A stretch of 11,477 nucleotides of DNA, taken from NCBI GenBank assembly GCA_009776385.1, contig WRFT01000035.1, forward strand, positions 1 to 11,477, given 5' to 3'. The position numbers were made by a program, and so were the translations under genes. This stretch comes from Clostridia bacterium. GTDB taxonomy: Bacteria > Bacillota > Clostridia > Christensenellales > Aristaeellaceae. The notes under the pieces are model-generated. The model saw only the letters and a program-made list of their open reading frames with translations, searched no databases and had not been told where the DNA came from. Positions 1-6,841 of the stretch are shown here, one piece after another (position 1 is the first letter of the stretch; each line of letters starts with the position of its first letter).

Positions 1-2
1 GC

Positions 3-1106
3 ATCATCTCCTGCGCGGCGTCGTTGTTCGCCATCGCGGCAGGGCTTTTGTTCGGGCTATTGCTTTTATATTTGTTCAATTCGCCTTACGCATACTCCGG
101 TTTTATTAAAATACTGACCTCCGGCCTTGCCAATACCGAAAGGTTCGGAAAGGTATTATACCAGTCCGCTCCCCTGCTGATGACGGGCCTGGCGGTCAGT
201 TTCGCTTTTAAAACAGGCCTCTTTAATATTGGCGCAACCGGGCAGTACACCATCGGCGCTTTCTTCTCTTTAACGGCGGCAATCAGTTTTCAACTGCCTT
301 GGTGGGCGGCGCTGATCATGGCGATGGTGGGCGGCGCTGTCTGGGGCGCTATACCGGGCTTGTTCAAGGCGTATTTTAATGTTAATGAAGTTATAACATC
401 CATCATGTTCAACTGGATTGGCTTGTACGCGGTCAACCTGATTATCACCAACATGCCCGTCATGCTGGATAACGCATGGCGTACGGGCGGCACGCGGGAT
501 CGTACCGCCATGCTCAAGCATGCCAATCTCGATGCGCTCATCCCCAAACTCGGCTTAGATGAATTGTTGGGTACAAACTATGTCAATATCGGTATCTTCG
601 TGGCTATGTTGTTGGCCCTCATCACATGGGTCATCCTGCAAAAAACCACCTTCGGGTACGAACTGAAGGCATGCGGGTATAACCGAAGCGCCGGAGAATA
701 TGCCGGTGTGAACTCACGCAGGAATATCGTTCTGTCCATGATGATATCGGGCGCCTTAGCCGGGGCGGGCGGCGGTATTTACTACTTAAGCGGCACGGCG
801 CAGTATACATTGGTTAAAAACCTCCTGCCCATGGGGTTTAACGGTATTCCTGTCGCGCTCCTGGCCAACTCGCATCCCCTCGGCACCATCTTCAGCTCGC
901 TTTTTATCTCGGTCGTGCAAGTGGGCGGGGAAGCGCTGCAGCCGGAGTTTTCCAGGGAGATTATCGACATTATCATTGCCGCCATTATCTACTTAAGCGC
1001 GTTTTCCCTGCTGATGAGAACGATGCTGGCAAAGCTGTTTACAGGGCGTAAAAAGCAGGCGGCGGATGACTTTAGCGCGGAACCCGCGCAGGAGGAGAAT
1101 GCGTGA
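3..1106 (+). CDS. Nucleoside-type ABC importer permease (YufP/NupP-like), 5'-truncated
   Basis: This is an integral-membrane permease of the BPD_transp_2 family, the class that forms half of the membrane channel in BmpA/YufN-type ABC importers for nucleosides or related compounds. The reading frame is open to the left edge, so the true start lies outside the window; a TTG at 24 opens an ORF but has no reason to be the start. Characteristic segments are visible: AFKTGLFNIGATGQYTIGAF, then FNVNEVITSIMFNWIGLY, then a cytoplasmic TTFGYELKACGYNRSAGEYAGV loop (the coupling region facing the ATPase), then a Gly-rich ALAGAGGGIYYLSG helix. About eight or nine hydrophobic helices remain. The C-terminus is charged (GRKKQAADDF) and cytoplasmic in style. 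It overlaps the next permease by 4 nt, so the two are translationally coupled. The ATPase and lipoprotein partners are expected just upstream. Family assignment is strong; the substrate is inferred. Confidence 0.9.
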   Translation: MISCAASLFAIAAGLLFGLLLLYLFNSPYAYSGFIKILTSGLANTERFGKVLYQSAPLLMTGLAVSFAFKTGLFNIGATGQYTIGAFFSLTAAISFQLPWWAALIMAMVGGAVWGAIPGLFKAYFNVNEVITSIMFNWIGLYAVNLIITNMPVMLDNAWRTGGTRDRTAMLKHANLDALIPKLGLDELLGTNYVNIGIFVAMLLALITWVILQKTTFGYELKACGYNRSAGEYAGVNSRRNIVLSMMISGALAGAGGGIYYLSGTAQYTLVKNLLPMGFNGIPVALLANSHPLGTIFSSLFISVVQVGGEALQPEFSREIIDIIIAAIIYLSAFSLLMRTMLAKLFTGRKKQAADDFSAEPAQEENA

Positions 1107-2107
1107 ATATTGTAGCTGATTTAATATCCGGAACCATTCTCTTCGCCGTACCGTTGCTGCTGGTCGCGTTGGGCGGCATGTTTTCAGAACGTTCCGGCGT
1201 GATCAACATCGCGCTGGAAGGCATTATGATAGTCGGCGCGCTCTTTTCCTGCCTTTACCTGCGTACCGTTAACATAGCGGGCGCCGCGAACCATGCCCAG
1301 GGGCATATGATTGCGGCTATGGTTGTATCTGTCGCCGCAGGCGGTTTGTATTCGTTGCTGTTAGCGGTTGCCGCCATTAATTTAAAGGCTAACCAAACAA
1401 TCGGGGGAACCGCGCTTAATTTGTTAGCGCCCGCTTTCGCCATTGTGCTTACATGGGTGATACAAGGGCAGGGGCAAACCACCATCCCGCTACCGGACTG
1501 GCGCTACATTAACCATGCCCCCTTTGTCTTCCAAAACCCGGACGGTTTTTGGGCGTCGTTAACGCTCTTTTTAGACCGCATTGTTTTCAAATCACTCTAT
1601 ATCACTACACCCGCCGCGATCTTGGTTCTTGTGTTGGCGCAAATGTTTTTATATAAGACAAAAACAGGCTTGCGGCTGCGGGCGTGCGGCGAGCATCCGC
1701 AGGCGGCCGACGCGTTGGGCGTCAACGTTTACAAGATGCGTTATTTAGGGGTTTTCATCTCCGGATGCCTGGGCGGCTTGGGCGGTTTTGCCTATACGCT
1801 GGCCGCCGGGTCCGGGTTCCAATCCACAGTGGCCGGATACGGCTTCCTGGCGTTGGCTGTGATGATTTTTGGCAACTGGAAACCCTTGAATATTTTAGGC
1901 GCGTCCCTGTTCTTCGCGTTTTTCAGAATCATCAGCTCATATGCCTCTTCCCTGCCTTTTCTGCCGAAGTTTGAGAACATTAAAAGCAAGGAAAACCTAT
2001 ACCTGATGCTTCCCTACATCGTCACGATGATTGTGCTGGTGTTAACCTCCGGAAAATCACGCGCCCCGAAAGCGGAAGGCATTCCGTACGATCAAGGTAA
2101 ACGCTAA
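1103..2107 (+). CDS. Nucleoside-type ABC importer permease (YufQ/NupQ-like)
   Basis: This is the second permease of the same BPD_transp_2 importer, 334 residues, a usual length for the family. It starts with GTG inside the stop of the upstream gene (GTGA overlap), with a strong SD (AGGAGGAG, 1090-1097) about 5 nt upstream. Family marks are FSERSGVINIALEGIMIVGALFS near residues 27-50, NLKANQTIGGTALNLLAPA around 93-111, the coupling loop KTKTGLRLRACGEHPQAADALGVNVYKMRY around 185-214, and SGCLGGLGGFAYTLA. In this family the two permeases are similar but not identical and form a heterodimer above one double-length ATPase. The gene ends 28 nt before the convergent dinB stop and appears to be last in its operon. 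The substrate is inferred from the family (nucleosides such as guanosine, possibly other purine compounds). Confidence 0.9.
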   Translation: MNIVADLISGTILFAVPLLLVALGGMFSERSGVINIALEGIMIVGALFSCLYLRTVNIAGAANHAQGHMIAAMVVSVAAGGLYSLLLAVAAINLKANQTIGGTALNLLAPAFAIVLTWVIQGQGQTTIPLPDWRYINHAPFVFQNPDGFWASLTLFLDRIVFKSLYITTPAAILVLVLAQMFLYKTKTGLRLRACGEHPQAADALGVNVYKMRYLGVFISGCLGGLGGFAYTLAAGSGFQSTVAGYGFLALAVMIFGNWKPLNILGASLFFAFFRIISSYASSLPFLPKFENIKSKENLYLMLPYIVTMIVLVLTSGKSRAPKAEGIPYDQGKR

Positions 2108-2117
2108 TAGTGTTTCA

Positions 2118-2144
2118 ACGGCTTATTATTTTACTTTAAGCCGT
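2118..2144. terminator. Dyad between convergent genes, possible bidirectional terminator
   Basis: A perfect 8-bp inverted repeat, ACGGCTTA (2118-2125) and TAAGCCGT (2137-2144), surrounds an 11-nt AT-rich loop. It lies between the permease stop at 2107 and the dinB stop at 2136-2138, and its right arm covers the last dinB codons. Neither strand shows a good U-tract after the stem, so termination is an inference from position. It is the only dyad available to separate these convergent genes. Confidence 0.4.
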
Positions 2145-3383
2145 ATAATACATTCCGGGTAATACGGTTCGCGCTTCCCGCGGATTCATACCCGACAGTT
2201 TTTTGCCGGCCATCACGATGCCGCGTATCACGGACCTGTCTCCGAAACGGACGCGGATCGCGTCGATAGCCGATTCCGCTTTCTCCCATTTATCTCTTTT
2301 TTGCAGGCTGTTCATCAAATCCATTTGGCAAGGTTCACCTATTCCCGACAACATGGAACAGGTGATACCGACGCCTCTGTAGGGGACGCCTGTGTCCAAG
2401 CGTTCTTCGTACATTTTACAAGCGAAGGCGGCGATTTCGGCAGTAATGTTTGTCTTGGGTGAGACAGTACGTTGAAAACCATGCGTAATCATCGCGTTAT
2501 CCCGCGCGTATACGGCAATGCATCCGGAGCGCTGCCTTTCTTCCCTCAGCCTGGCGCCGACGCTTTCGGCAAGGAGCGTTAAAACACACCGCGCCTGCCA
2601 AAAGGTAACGATATCTTCCGGTGTTGTCGTAGAGTTTCCGATGGATTTGGCTTCCGAAACGTAATCCGCCGGGCAAACGGGCGCGTCCTCCAGGCCATTG
2701 GCATAATCCTTAATCATTCGGCCGCATTTTCCGAAACGCCTGTCCAGCAGCCAGTCCTCACAGCATGCCAAATCCCCGATGGTGCGGATGTTCATAGCCG
2801 CCAGCCCCGCGGCTGTCTGCGGCCCGACATAGAATAGGTCGCCCACGGGCAGCGGCCAAACCACTTGTTTGTAGTTATCACGGGTAATCACAGTTACCGC
2901 GTCCGGCTTTTTATAGTCAGAACCAAACTTGGCAAAAACTTTGTTAAAGGAAACACCCACGCTAACCGTGATACCTAACTCATTTTTAACGCGGTTGCGT
3001 ATTTGATGGGCGATCCGTTCCCCGTCCTTTAGGGTGTATCCGCTTTTGGAAATATCCATCCAAGCCTCATCCAGCCCGTACGGTTCTACCTTATCGGTAT
3101 AACTGTTATAAATATCACGCAGGAACGCGGAATAGCGGTGGTATAAATCGTAATGACCTCCCAGCAAGATAAGGCCCGGGCATTTCTCCAATGCCCGATG
3201 GACCGGCTCGCCTGTTAAAACGCCATACTTCTTGGCCAGCGGGTTTTTAGTTACCACGATGCCGCGCCGCTCGGCAGGATCACCGCATACCGCCACGGGC
3301 TTTCCCTTTAGCTCCGGCCTGTATTTCATTTCTACGGAAGCGTAAAAAGAATTCGCGTCCGAATGTAATATAACACGGTCCAT
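2136..3383 (-). CDS. dinB: Y-family DNA polymerase (DNA polymerase IV / YqjW-like), SOS-regulated
   Basis: This is a translesion DNA polymerase of 415 residues, acting in the cytoplasm on damaged templates. An upstream start at 3431 is possible, but ATG 3383 is preferred. It has GGAGGAGA 5 nt upstream, it gives the family N-terminus MDRVILHSDANSFYASVE, and the longer version would begin inside the promoter/LexA region. Visible catalytic residues are D9 and the D105-E106 pair in PYGLDEAWMD; Y14 aligns with the steric-gate aromatic residue. Little-finger-type sequence follows. A QMDLM motif near residues 353-357 resembles the QxDLF-type beta-clamp binding peptide. The ending FGDRSVIRGIVM is typical of the YqjW/UmuC-like clostridial and Bacillus branch. 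It is single-gene, convergent with the permeases, with the tRNA-fMet unit upstream on the same strand. A LexA box overlaps its promoter, so induction by DNA damage is expected. The dinB versus YqjW subfamily is not settled. Confidence 0.92.
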   Translation of the reverse strand: MDRVILHSDANSFYASVEMKYRPELKGKPVAVCGDPAERRGIVVTKNPLAKKYGVLTGEPVHRALEKCPGLILLGGHYDLYHRYSAFLRDIYNSYTDKVEPYGLDEAWMDISKSGYTLKDGERIAHQIRNRVKNELGITVSVGVSFNKVFAKFGSDYKKPDAVTVITRDNYKQVVWPLPVGDLFYVGPQTAAGLAAMNIRTIGDLACCEDWLLDRRFGKCGRMIKDYANGLEDAPVCPADYVSEAKSIGNSTTTPEDIVTFWQARCVLTLLAESVGARLREERQRSGCIAVYARDNAMITHGFQRTVSPKTNITAEIAAFACKMYEERLDTGVPYRGVGITCSMLSGIGEPCQMDLMNSLQKRDKWEKAESAIDAIRVRFGDRSVIRGIVMAGKKLSGMNPREARTVLPGMYYTA

Positions 3384-3402
3384 GGCATCTCCTCCATATA
3401 GG

Positions 3403-3414
3403 GAACAAATGTTC
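3403..3414 (-). promoter_or_regulatory. LexA (DinR) SOS box of the dinB promoter
   Basis: The sequence GAACAAATGTTC is a perfect GAAC-N4-GTTC dyad, the core of the Firmicute LexA operator. It lies 7 nt downstream of the -10 box, over the expected start of transcription, and 19 nt upstream of the dinB ATG. LexA bound there would block initiation and be released after RecA-stimulated cleavage. The site is seen directly; the regulation follows from the known consensus. Confidence 0.85.
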
Positions 3415-3421
3415 TTATTGC

Positions 3422-3450
3422 AGTATAACACGGCATAGAGAGGAATGCAA
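3422..3450 (-). promoter_or_regulatory. dinB promoter (-35/-10)
   Basis: On the minus strand TTGCAT (3450-3445) and TATACT (3427-3422) are 17 bp apart. The -10 matches the sigma-A consensus at five of six positions and the -35 at only three (TTG), giving a modest basal promoter. Transcription should begin about 3415, at the edge of the LexA box. Confidence 0.65.
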
Positions 3451-3516
3451 TAATAAAACGAAGGGGTTAAGACACACAGATTAAGTCAAGATTATTTCTA
3501 CATAACGTAAATAAAC

Positions 3517-3549
3517 GCCCTCAGCGATGATTAAATCATCACAAAGGGC
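3517..3549 (-). terminator. Terminator-like hairpin after tRNA-fMet
   Basis: The outer arms GCCCT and AGGGC enclose an inner GATGATT/AATCATC stem. On the minus strand the hairpin is followed by an interrupted T-run (GTTTATTT). It begins 13 nt after the CCA end of the tRNA, the usual place for a tRNA transcript terminator. The middle of the stem has mismatches, so it is moderate in strength. Confidence 0.6.
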
Positions 3550-3561
3550 ATCTATCTTGAA

Positions 3562-3638
<77 letters not shown>

Positions 3639-3666
3639 GTATCAATCCGCTTTACACGGCTGCGTA

Positions 3667-3695
3667 ATGGTACATTACTTTTCTCCGCTTGTCAA
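3667..3695 (-). promoter_or_regulatory. tRNA-fMet promoter with A/T-rich upstream tract
   Basis: On the minus strand a perfect TTGACA (3695-3690) and TACCAT (3672-3667, four of six) are separated by 17 bp. The tract immediately upstream is T6-C-T8 then A, which may act as an UP element for RNA polymerase alpha, as is common for stable-RNA genes. Predicted initiation near 3660 leaves about 20 nt of leader before the mature tRNA. Confidence 0.8.
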
Positions 3696-3696
3696 T

Positions 3697-3725
3697 AAAA
3701 AAAAGAAAAAACGCGCGTGTGCGCG
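3697..3725 (-). terminator. Intrinsic terminator without an obvious gene upstream
   Basis: On the minus strand CGCGC-ACAC-GCGCG forms a 5-bp all-GC stem with a 4-nt loop, followed by TTTTTTC and eight further T. This is a textbook Rho-independent terminator only 2 nt upstream of the tRNA -35 box. No convincing minus-strand gene precedes it. It may insulate the tRNA promoter from antisense transcription, and its T-run doubles as the A/T tract of that promoter. Confidence 0.7.
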
Positions 3726-3807
3726 AGACGTAAACGAATAAAAAGGCAGGAATTAAGAGGGGAATGCATTCGTATTTACAAGCAGGAATACAAGGAGGGA
3801 TAACGAA

Positions 3808-3879
3808 ATGATTAACGCGTACGCGTTGTGCGGCTTAAGTGTTAGAACTGAAGAGACGCAGCGATTATGTACGGCGTGA
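3808..3879 (+). CDS. Possible small ORF, 23 codons
   Basis: ATG 3808 is preceded by a near-ideal ribosome binding site (AAGGAGGG, 3792-3799) with an 8-nt gap. The peptide begins MINAYALCGLSV and ends RLCTA before TGA 3877-3879. It is not recognised. Codons 3-7 contain the perfect 12-bp palindrome ACGCGTACGCGT, so the region could also be an operator or a structured leader. The stop is one base before the next candidate start at 3881. No clear -35/-10 was found upstream. The only support is the SD and position, so it may be a leader peptide for the DUF975 gene or no gene at all. Confidence 0.35.
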   Translation: MINAYALCGLSVRTEETQRLCTA

Positions 3880-3880
3880 C

Positions 3881-3940
3881 ATGAGCGTGCGCCATCACTA
3901 TTACGGCCGGTACTGCCGGCAATATTGTCAGGAGGGTTAA
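3881..3940 (+). CDS. Possible small ORF, 19 codons, directly before the DUF975 gene
   Basis: The frame encodes MSVRHHYYGRYCRQYCQEG and ends with TAA one base before the ATG of the DUF975 gene (TAAaATG). The SD of that gene (AGGAGGG) forms its last codons. It has no SD of its own and could be translated only by coupling from the 3808 ORF, whose stop is one base upstream (TGAcATG). The run between codons 9 and 14 contains the hairpin GCCGG-tactg-CCGGC. The composition (Tyr, Arg, Cys, His) is unusual. Chance is a serious alternative. Confidence 0.2.
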   Translation: MSVRHHYYGRYCRQYCQEG

Positions 3941-3941
3941 A

Positions 3942-4487
3942 ATGCAGGAAAGAGCACAGCTTAAAGCGTTGGCGAGAGATCAAATCAGGGGTCATGTAGG
4001 CATCCTGTTTATTCTTTTTTTGGTGATGGGATTGATAACAGGTACCGCGATCGGAGGGCTGTTCGCCCCGGCAATGAATGTCGGGTTATGTTTGGTCTAT
4101 ATCGGGTTAGCAGCCGGTAAAAAGCCCGCCACAGGAGATTTGTTTAAACGCCTGGATATATTTGGCAAGGCATTGTGGCTGATGATTATCACCGGATTTT
4201 TTACCATGTTATGGTCGCTTTTACTGTTTATACCGGGAATCATCAAAGGCCTGTCCTATTCCATGGCCCCGTATGTGTTGGCAGAGCATCCGGACTGGAC
4301 CGCGCGTCAATGCTTGGACGAAAGCAAGCGTATCATGGCAGGCAAGGTGGGGGATCTGTTTGTTCTGCAACTCTCATTCATCCCATGGTATCTGCTGTGC
4401 GGGGTAACAGGCGGTATTGCGTTCATATATGTCCTTCCGTATGTCTGCGCGACGACCGCCTGTTTTTATAAAGCCATTCAAGTATAA
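3942..4487 (+). CDS. DUF975-family membrane protein
   Basis: This is an integral-membrane protein of 181 residues whose role is unknown. The start has a strong SD (AGGAGGG, 3930-3936) 5 nt upstream. The N-terminus MQERAQLKALARDQIRGHVG is the amphipathic opening seen in DUF975 proteins. Hydrophobic segments follow near residues 19-45, 44-60, 74-98 and 140-175. The most recognisable stretch is IPGIIKGLSYSMAPYVLAEHPDWTARQCLDESKRIMAGK (98-135): a proline-glycine turn, then a cytoplasmic helix ending in the family's S+xxMxGxK-like pattern. FIPWYLLCGVTGG and a LPYVCATTACFY end close the fold. Full-length family members are usually somewhat longer, so this is a compact version. The gene stands alone between the two small ORFs and the separately promoted MATE gene. 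Family membership is a pattern judgement; no function is claimed. Confidence 0.8.
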   Translation: MQERAQLKALARDQIRGHVGILFILFLVMGLITGTAIGGLFAPAMNVGLCLVYIGLAAGKKPATGDLFKRLDIFGKALWLMIITGFFTMLWSLLLFIPGIIKGLSYSMAPYVLAEHPDWTARQCLDESKRIMAGKVGDLFVLQLSFIPWYLLCGVTGGIAFIYVLPYVCATTACFYKAIQV

Positions 4488-4549
4488 GATAAAACAGTAC
4501 TATCCTTTAATGGATGACTCCCAAAACTGCATATTGCGGAATACAACAA

Positions 4550-4580
4550 GGGACTCCTTAATGACGCTGTTCAGGAGCCC
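4550..4580. repeat. Inverted repeat just upstream of the MATE promoter
   Basis: GGGaCTCCT (4550-4558) and AGGAGCCC (4573-4580) pair over 8 bp with one bulged A, around a 14-nt loop. The right arm ends 3 bp before the -35 box of the MATE gene. It may be an operator for a local regulator, or the terminator of the DUF975 transcript, although no U-tract follows on the plus strand. Confidence 0.4.
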
Positions 4581-4583
4581 GTA

Positions 4584-4612
4584 TTGAAATGCAAATATCA
4601 TCGTGATACACT
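4584..4612 (+). promoter_or_regulatory. MATE gene promoter (-35/-10)
   Basis: TTGAAA (4584-4589, five of six) and TACACT (4607-4612, four of six) are 17 bp apart. Transcription should start near 4619, giving a short leader with SD AAGGAG at 4631-4636. This also argues against a longer protein beginning at the TTG at 4584. Confidence 0.65.
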
Positions 4613-4643
4613 GCGCGCGGTAACAATGGAAAGGAGAAACATC

Positions 4644-6038
4644 ATGCACACCAGGCCCTCAAGCCGCGCCGCCTTGCCCGTAACCGAGGGGCCTATTCTA
4701 CGCAGAATGATGCTTTTAGCAGCGCCCATGATGGGTTCTCAGGCGCTGCAAATGCTGTATAATTTAACGGATATGTTTTGGCTTGGCCGCTTAGGCAGTG
4801 AAGAGGTGGCGGCAACAGGCGCCGCGGGGCTGTACCTTTGGCTATCCGTTGCTTTCATGCTTCTTGCCAGTTCCGGAGCCAGTATCGGTGTTTCCCAGTC
4901 TTTAGGAGCCGGACGCATCGAAAAAGCGAAGAATTATACGCAGACGGCGGTCTTCATCAGCCTCACATTAGGTGTCATTGTCGCGTTGCTTATGTTTTTC
5001 TTTCGTTACCCCATGGCCGATTTCTTTCGGTTTCAAGAGCAAAATGTCACATCCCTCACGGTGGATTATCTGGCCATCGCGGTGACGGCAATGCCTGTAA
5101 CATATCTTACCGCGACGCTAACCGCTGTATTTATCGCCTCGGGCAACTCGCGAACACCGTTCCTGTGCAATATGGTTGGGATGATTATCAACATGACGCT
5201 GGACCCCCTGTTTATCTTTACCTTCCGTATGGGCGTCCCCGGGGCGGCATATGCCACCATCATCGGCCAAATGGTGGTATGCATCATATTGGCTATAGCC
5301 ATTAAAAAGGGAAAAAACCGTCCTTTCGATACTCTCAAGCTGATAGCCGTGCCGTCCCGTCAAGATGTGCAATGGATACTAAAAAAGACAATTCCCATTG
5401 GCGCGGAAAGTTTTTTGTTTACTATTTTGGTCATGATCACTTCCCGACGCGAGGCCTTCTTCGGTGCCGACGCGGTGGCGATGAGCCGTGTCGGTTCGCA
5501 AATCGAATCGTTGACATGGCTGGTAGGCAGCGCCTTCGGATCCGCGTTGATTACCTTTATCGGTCAAAATTACGGCGCGCAGAAGTGGCGTAGAATTCTA
5601 AAATCTTATAAAACAGCCACATGGGCCATGTTCGGCTACGGCGCGTTTGTAACGCTTTTACTGGCTGTGCCGGGCAAGTACATCTTTGGCCTTTTCCTGC
5701 CGGATCCTGCCTTAATAGAACGCAGTGTTCCATACCTGCGTATACTGGCTATATGCCAAATTCCTCTGTGTATGGAAGCCGTCGCGTCCAACACATTCAG
5801 GGGGCTTGGAAAAACAACGACGCCGGCCGTTATCAACACGGTATGCAACATTATACGCGTACCCTTGGTTTATCTGTTGTCCGGCGGCGCGCTGGGTTTG
5901 TCGGGCGTATGGATAGGCATTACGGCATGCGCCTGCTTAAAAGGCGTCTGGTCCTATACGCAGTATTATTTTACACAGCACCGTAAAATGAAGCACAAGC
6001 TGGAAGAGACTAACGCTAACTTGGCGAGCACCGGATAA
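4644..6038 (+). CDS. MATE-family multidrug/metabolite exporter
   Basis: This is an inner-membrane cation-coupled antiporter of 464 residues, the usual length for the MATE (MatE) family, with about twelve helices in two homologous halves. Start ATG 4644 is chosen because AAGGAG lies 7 nt upstream and the upstream in-frame region contains the promoter. The first helix region, ILRRMMLLAAPMMGSQALQM, is followed by the family's conserved LYNLTDMFWLGRLGSEEVAATG. The second half opens with KKTIPIGAESFLFTILVMITSR and contains VGSQIESLTWLVGSAFGSALITFIGQNYGA, matching the first-half pattern SSGASIGVSQSLGAG. The ending is Lys-rich (HRKMKHKLEE). It has its own promoter and ends 12 bp from the convergent ABC permease gene. 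The substrate (drug, toxin or metabolite) cannot be told from the sequence; Na+ or H+ coupling is inferred from the family. Confidence 0.92.
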   Translation: MHTRPSSRAALPVTEGPILRRMMLLAAPMMGSQALQMLYNLTDMFWLGRLGSEEVAATGAAGLYLWLSVAFMLLASSGASIGVSQSLGAGRIEKAKNYTQTAVFISLTLGVIVALLMFFFRYPMADFFRFQEQNVTSLTVDYLAIAVTAMPVTYLTATLTAVFIASGNSRTPFLCNMVGMIINMTLDPLFIFTFRMGVPGAAYATIIGQMVVCIILAIAIKKGKNRPFDTLKLIAVPSRQDVQWILKKTIPIGAESFLFTILVMITSRREAFFGADAVAMSRVGSQIESLTWLVGSAFGSALITFIGQNYGAQKWRRILKSYKTATWAMFGYGAFVTLLLAVPGKYIFGLFLPDPALIERSVPYLRILAICQIPLCMEAVASNTFRGLGKTTTPAVINTVCNIIRVPLVYLLSGGALGLSGVWIGITACACLKGVWSYTQYYFTQHRKMKHKLEETNANLASTG

Positions 6039-6050
6039 ACCCCATACCGT

Positions 6051-6839
6051 TTACAACCGGGTGACGATCGCGTTTCCGGATTCATACCGTTTAAGCCCTT
6101 TGTAGAAGAAAAAGCCGCAGGCCGCACCGTACAATATCGCGCCGCCCAGCGCGCATAAGGCCGTTCCCCATGAAAAACGGGTGAACAGCCGCAGCGGCAC
6201 ATGAACGGCAATCCCGGCGGGTATAAGGCTGTACATAATAGCCCGTACGGCGGGCGCGTATATTTTTTCGGGATAGATAGAAAAATTGATCATAAACTCC
6301 GTCGCCAATTGACCTATCAAGGAGGCTTCTCCCCAGTAAAAACTGAAGGTATGCGCGGCAAGATTGACAGCTGTTATCAGCAGCCCGCATAATAACACAC
6401 CCCATAAAAACCACATCCAAGCCATGGGGTTGCCGCTGTAAAAAATAAACATGATGACGAACCCGTATAAAAAATCGCCGTATGCGGGCAGGCTCGTCTT
6501 GGCGCAAAGGATGTTCATCAGTACATTGCAGGGTTGAAGCAAATAAGTATCCAACTCTCCCGTGACAATTAACTTCGTCAACGTTGTGACATTGGCGAAT
6601 AGAATATGCGCCGCGCCGAATCCGGAACTCGCGATGGCCCAAATATACAAGACATCCCGAAAGGAGTACCCGGCAATCGTGCCGCCGATTTGCCCGAAAG
6701 CCACCCACCAAAAGAAAATGAAGGAACTGTTGGATAACGCCATGCCGAAGGCTTGCGTAAAGAAGCTGGCGCGGTATTCCAAGGCGGAGGCTAGGTTCAG
6801 CTTAAAGTAACATTTGAATATCTTGATATGTTTACACAT
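6051..6839 (-). CDS. ABC-2-type transporter permease (COG3694-like)
   Basis: This is the second membrane subunit of a three-gene ABC transporter, 262 residues with about six hydrophobic segments. ATG 6839 is chosen: GGAGG lies 7-8 nt upstream inside the preceding gene, and that gene's stop is only 2 nt upstream, so the two are coupled. The longer frame from 6920 would overlap the upstream gene by about 80 nt. The N-terminus MCKHIKIFKCYFKLNLASALEYRASFFTQ is a typical cytoplasmic lead-in for this family. Then come FWWVAFGQIGG, a GELDTYLLQPCNVLMNIL loop (the conserved G-x-L-D-x-x-L-x-x-P region), and a C-terminal GLKRYESGNAIVTRL, where the family commonly ends in GLKRYESGN. The transported substrate is unknown. 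No U-rich terminator is visible after its stop, which faces the MATE stop. Confidence 0.9.
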   Translation of the reverse strand: MCKHIKIFKCYFKLNLASALEYRASFFTQAFGMALSNSSFIFFWWVAFGQIGGTIAGYSFRDVLYIWAIASSGFGAAHILFANVTTLTKLIVTGELDTYLLQPCNVLMNILCAKTSLPAYGDFLYGFVIMFIFYSGNPMAWMWFLWGVLLCGLLITAVNLAAHTFSFYWGEASLIGQLATEFMINFSIYPEKIYAPAVRAIMYSLIPAGIAVHVPLRLFTRFSWGTALCALGGAILYGAACGFFFYKGLKRYESGNAIVTRL

Positions 6840-6841
6840 TC

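Noticed and set aside
3384..3431. N-terminal extension of dinB from 3431
   Set aside because: It would begin at the -10 box and cover the LexA site; ATG 3383 has GGAGGAG and gives the conserved N-terminus.
3753..3995. Minus-strand ORF of 80 codons ahead of the orphan terminator
   Set aside because: It is antisense to the small ORFs and to the DUF975 start, has only a weak SD (AGGA), and its sequence resembles no family. The terminator downstream is the only argument for it.
4584..4643. N-terminal extension of the MATE protein from the TTG at 4584
   Set aside because: The TTG is the -35 box of a good promoter, and ATG 4644 has a well-placed AAGGAG.
6031..6060. CCGG/TAAAC...GTTTA/CCGG dyad between the MATE and ABC permease stops as a terminator
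   Set aside because: The arms are short and interrupted, and neither strand has a U-tract; the TAAAC/GTTTA part simply reflects the facing stop codons.
6091..6711. Long minus-strand ORF of 206 codons inside the COG3694-like permease
   Set aside because: It is a shadow frame of the permease, rich in Arg and Cys with no hydrophobic or domain pattern.
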